Of a stretch of DNA of 64,000 nt, positions 61,948 through 64,000 are shown piece after piece. Source of the DNA: an uncultured Pseudomonadota bacterium. Its GTDB lineage: Bacteria > Pseudomonadota > Alphaproteobacteria > RF32 > CAG-239. Position 1 is the stretch's first letter. The number at the start of each line of letters is the position of its first letter. A program made the position numbers and the translations under genes. A model generated the notes under the pieces. It searched no databases, had not been told where the DNA came from, and was given only the letters and a program-made list of their open reading frames with translations. The stretch lies in assembly GCA_902763535.1 (NCBI GenBank), contig CACWSG010000007.1, positions 39,652 to 103,651 on the forward strand, given 5' to 3'.

Positions 61948-63585
61948 ATGTCCGAAAAAACTAAATTTATATTTATCACCGGCGGCGTTGTTTCATCTTT
62001 GGGTAAAGGCTTGGCATCAGCCTCTTTGGCCAGCATTTTGCAAGCCAAAGGATTTAAGGTGCGCAACCGTAAACTTGACCCTTATCTTAATGTTGATCCC
62101 GGTACCATGAGCCCTTATCAGCATGGCGAGGTGTTTGTAACCGATGATGGAGCTGAAACTGATTTGGATCTCGGACATTATGAGCGTTTTAGCGGTGTTC
62201 CTTGCCACAAAACCGATAGCATTACCACCGGAAAAATTTATCAGCGGGTTATTGACAAAGAGCGTCATGGCGATTATCTCGGTGCAACAATTCAGGTTAT
62301 TCCCCATGTAACCAACGAAATTAAAGAATTTATCTTATCTGATATCAGTGATGAAGATTTTGTTTTGTGCGAAATCGGCGGCACGGTCGGCGATATTGAA
62401 GGACAACCTTATCTGGAAGCGATTCGGCAAATAGCCTATGAGTTGGGCAGGGAACGTGTCATGTTTCTTCATGTTACCTTATTGCCTTATATTCCGACTG
62501 CCGGTGAGTTAAAGACCAAGCCGACCCAACATTCGGTTAAAAAATTACAAGAATACGGTATTCAGCCGGATATGTTGCTATGCCGTTCTCAAATGCCGAT
62601 TCCTCAGAATGAAAAGCGCAAAATTGCTTTGTTTTGCAATATCAAAGAAGAAAATGTTTTGGCCGCTTTGGATGTATCAAGCATTTATCAAGTTCCGATT
62701 GCTTATGCCAATGAAGGTATGGGGCGTCAGGTTTGCAAACATTTTGGTATTGATTGCAGTGATGAAATTGATTTGAGCAAATGGGAGAATATTCTTGATA
62801 ATATCCGGCACCCTGAAGGTGAAGTTCGTATTGCGGTTGTCGGCAAATATACTCAGTTGTTGGAAGCCTATAAATCGCTCAACGAAGCATTGACCCATGG
62901 CGGAATAGCCAATCGTTATAAGGTTAAAATCAAATGGGTTAATGCTGAAGAACTGGAAAGCAAATCGGTTGATGAGGAACTTAATGATGTCAGTGCTGTT
63001 TTGGTTCCTGGCGGCTTTGGTCAACGCGGAACTGAGGGCAAAATTTCTGCTATTCGTTATGCTCGCGAACACAAAATTCCCTTTTTGGGTATTTGTTTGG
63101 GTATGCAAATGGCGGTTATTGAGACCATGCGCAATGTCGCCGGTATCAAAAATGCCGGAACAACCGAGTTTGATCCCAATTGTGAACCGGTGGTCGGTCT
63201 GATGACGGAATGGGACAAAGAAGGAGCCAAACAGATTCGCCACAAAGATGGTGATTTAGGCGGAACTATGCGCTTAGGTGCCTATGATTGCGTACTTAAT
63301 CCCGATTCTTTGGTGGCTAAAATTTATGGTGCGACCAAAATATCGGAACGTCATCGTCATCGCTATGAAGTTAATATGAAATATGCTGATGTGCTCAAGC
63401 GTTCGGGAATGGATATAGTCGGAAAATCACCGGACGGGCTGTTGCCGGAAATTATTGAAATCAAGGATCACCCTTGGTTTGTGGCAGTTCAGTTTCATCC
63501 GGAATTAAAATCTCGCCCCTTTGCTCCGGCACCGTTATTTGTTTCATTTGTGAAAGCAGCTATTGACAAAAGCCGATTAATATAA
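61948..63585 (+). CDS. pyrG: CTP synthase
   Basis: Aminates UTP to CTP with glutamine. 545 residues. N-terminal amidoligase ([37 protein letters not shown]) and C-terminal class I glutamine amidotransferase with Cys in [12 protein letters not shown] near residue 381 and His-Glu in [12 protein letters not shown] near 515. AAGGG lies upstream of the ATG. Confidence 0.98.
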   Translation: MSEKTKFIFITGGVVSSLGKGLASASLASILQAKGFKVRNRKLDPYLNVDPGTMSPYQHGEVFVTDDGAETDLDLGHYERFSGVPCHKTDSITTGKIYQRVIDKERHGDYLGATIQVIPHVTNEIKEFILSDISDEDFVLCEIGGTVGDIEGQPYLEAIRQIAYELGRERVMFLHVTLLPYIPTAGELKTKPTQHSVKKLQEYGIQPDMLLCRSQMPIPQNEKRKIALFCNIKEENVLAALDVSSIYQVPIAYANEGMGRQVCKHFGIDCSDEIDLSKWENILDNIRHPEGEVRIAVVGKYTQLLEAYKSLNEALTHGGIANRYKVKIKWVNAEELESKSVDEELNDVSAVLVPGGFGQRGTEGKISAIRYAREHKIPFLGICLGMQMAVIETMRNVAGIKNAGTTEFDPNCEPVVGLMTEWDKEGAKQIRHKDGDLGGTMRLGAYDCVLNPDSLVAKIYGATKISERHRHRYEVNMKYADVLKRSGMDIVGKSPDGLLPEIIEIKDHPWFVAVQFHPELKSRPFAPAPLFVSFVKAAIDKSRLI

Positions 63586-63619
63586 CACTATAACCAAAGA
63601 TATATGACTAAAGTGAGGG

Positions 63620-63648
63620 TTGTTTGGGGTAATAAAATAAGGTAGTAT
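63620..63648 (+). promoter_or_regulatory. Putative promoter of the pilin-like gene
   Basis: TTGTTT, 17-bp spacer, TAGTAT, 46 bp before the ATG at 63694, which has AAGGAGAGG upstream. Confidence 0.45.
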
Positions 63649-63693
63649 AAAGGTATAAAGCAACCACAAACTTTTTTATAAAGGAGAGGAACA

Positions 63694-64000
63694 ATGACAA
63701 TACTTAGTAAAAAAACAGACCAGTCAGGTCGATCCATGGTAGAGATGTTGGGCGTGTTGGCGATTATCGGCGTTTTGTCGGTCGGCGGTATTTCGGGATA
63801 TTGCGCAAGATCAAATCACCATGTTATTGATGAACATTCGTACAGCTTATGCCACTTCACCTAACTATGCAGGATTAAATTCTGCAACAGCAATTACTTA
63901 TAATTTGGCTCCGCAAGAAATGGCAGCCAGCACTGCTGGTACCGGAACCTTGTATGGCGCATTTGGTGGTGAAGTCGTTGTCGAAGCTTGTAAAGCATCA
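63694..64000 (+). pseudogene. Pilin-like (type IV/pseudopilin) gene with internal deletion and frameshift, cut by window edge
   Basis: The first frame gives a 56-residue product: GRSMVEMLGVLAIIGVLSVG is a prepilin-type processing and hydrophobic segment (Gly before the cut, Glu at +5-like position), then reads CARSNHHVID and stops at 63864. From 63809 the next frame is open to the edge (DQITMLLMNIRTAYATSPNYAGL...), matching what should follow in a pilin. The linking helix is missing, so a deletion that broke the frame is the simplest reading. Strong Shine-Dalgarno and a promoter remain. Confidence 0.6.

Noticed and set aside
1..64000. tRNA, rRNA, tmRNA, CRISPR or transposase genes
   Set aside because: No cloverleaf, CRISPR-type repeat-spacer array, or transposase/integrase motif was found by reading both strands; absence is only as good as manual reading.

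Overview
The window looks like chromosome from an AT-rich, uncultured, probably gut-associated alphaproteobacterium. This rests on a ChpT-like phosphotransferase (known from the alphaproteobacterial CckA-ChpT-CtrA phosphorelay), TrmFO, an Rnf complex, HpnD/HpnE-like squalene genes, a tight housekeeping layout and a pilin N-terminus. Taxonomy is inference; no rRNA, tRNA or CRISPR array was seen.

Layout. 1-5.6 kb: recG (partial) divergent from mfd plus a TerB-like gene. 5.7-8.5 kb: accessory island with a phage-like/toxin-like protein, a small membrane protein, an orphan nuclease-like domain, two tandem copies of a candidate three-way-junction RNA, and an unknown gene pair. 8.6-13.8 kb: an OmpA-like lipoprotein, fabD and fabF, then a DsbD-like protein and a CDP-alcohol phosphatidyltransferase. 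13.8-20.2 kb: apbE-rseC-rnfBCDGEA, a complete redox-driven ion pump operon. 20.2-21.6 kb: family-5 uracil-DNA glycosylase and an outer-membrane barrel. 21.6-25.8 kb: a second accessory island with two RNA polymerase alpha-CTD-like proteins, two small-ORF/membrane-protein cassettes driven by near-identical promoters, a cupin and a HAD-like protein. This island abuts the 3' end of lepA, and that 3' end is repeated twice more inside it. 27.7-29.5 kb: GNAT enzyme and two unknown paralogues. 29.6-33.2 kb: a 1191-residue Cys-rich secreted protein. 33.2-36.4 kb: CheR, receiver and ChpT-like signalling operon with a secreted unknown. 36.5-42.7 kb: trmFO, HpnD/HpnE-like pair, M16 peptidase, AlbA-like protein, rnhA. 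42.8-44.6 kb: unknown and small membrane proteins. 44.9-51.6 kb: HU, UvrD/PcrA helicase, MoxR-DUF58 pair, TPR protein, CinA-type amidase, dUTPase. 51.7-54.9 kb: a GT39-GT2-YdjC glycolipid module. 55-57 kb: a Chlamydia-type arginine decarboxylase/antiporter pair. 57-63.6 kb: pfkA, DUF465-like, PpiD-like chaperone, tpiA, secG, pyrG. 63.7 kb to the end: a frameshifted pilin-like gene.

Strongest novel signals. (1) The lepA 3' end is an apparent serial-insertion site. One displaced 70-bp copy differs from the real lepA end only at synonymous positions, and two of the junctions carry the same promoter. (2) The island at 7.3-7.6 kb holds two diverged copies of a three-helix element with covarying base pairs; wobble patterns and a conserved upstream TTGACT box indicate minus-strand transcription. 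(3) A 133-bp promoter/operator block with a perfect 18-bp palindrome is duplicated in front of two different small-ORF/membrane-protein pairs. All calls were made by reading the sequence; no database search was run.
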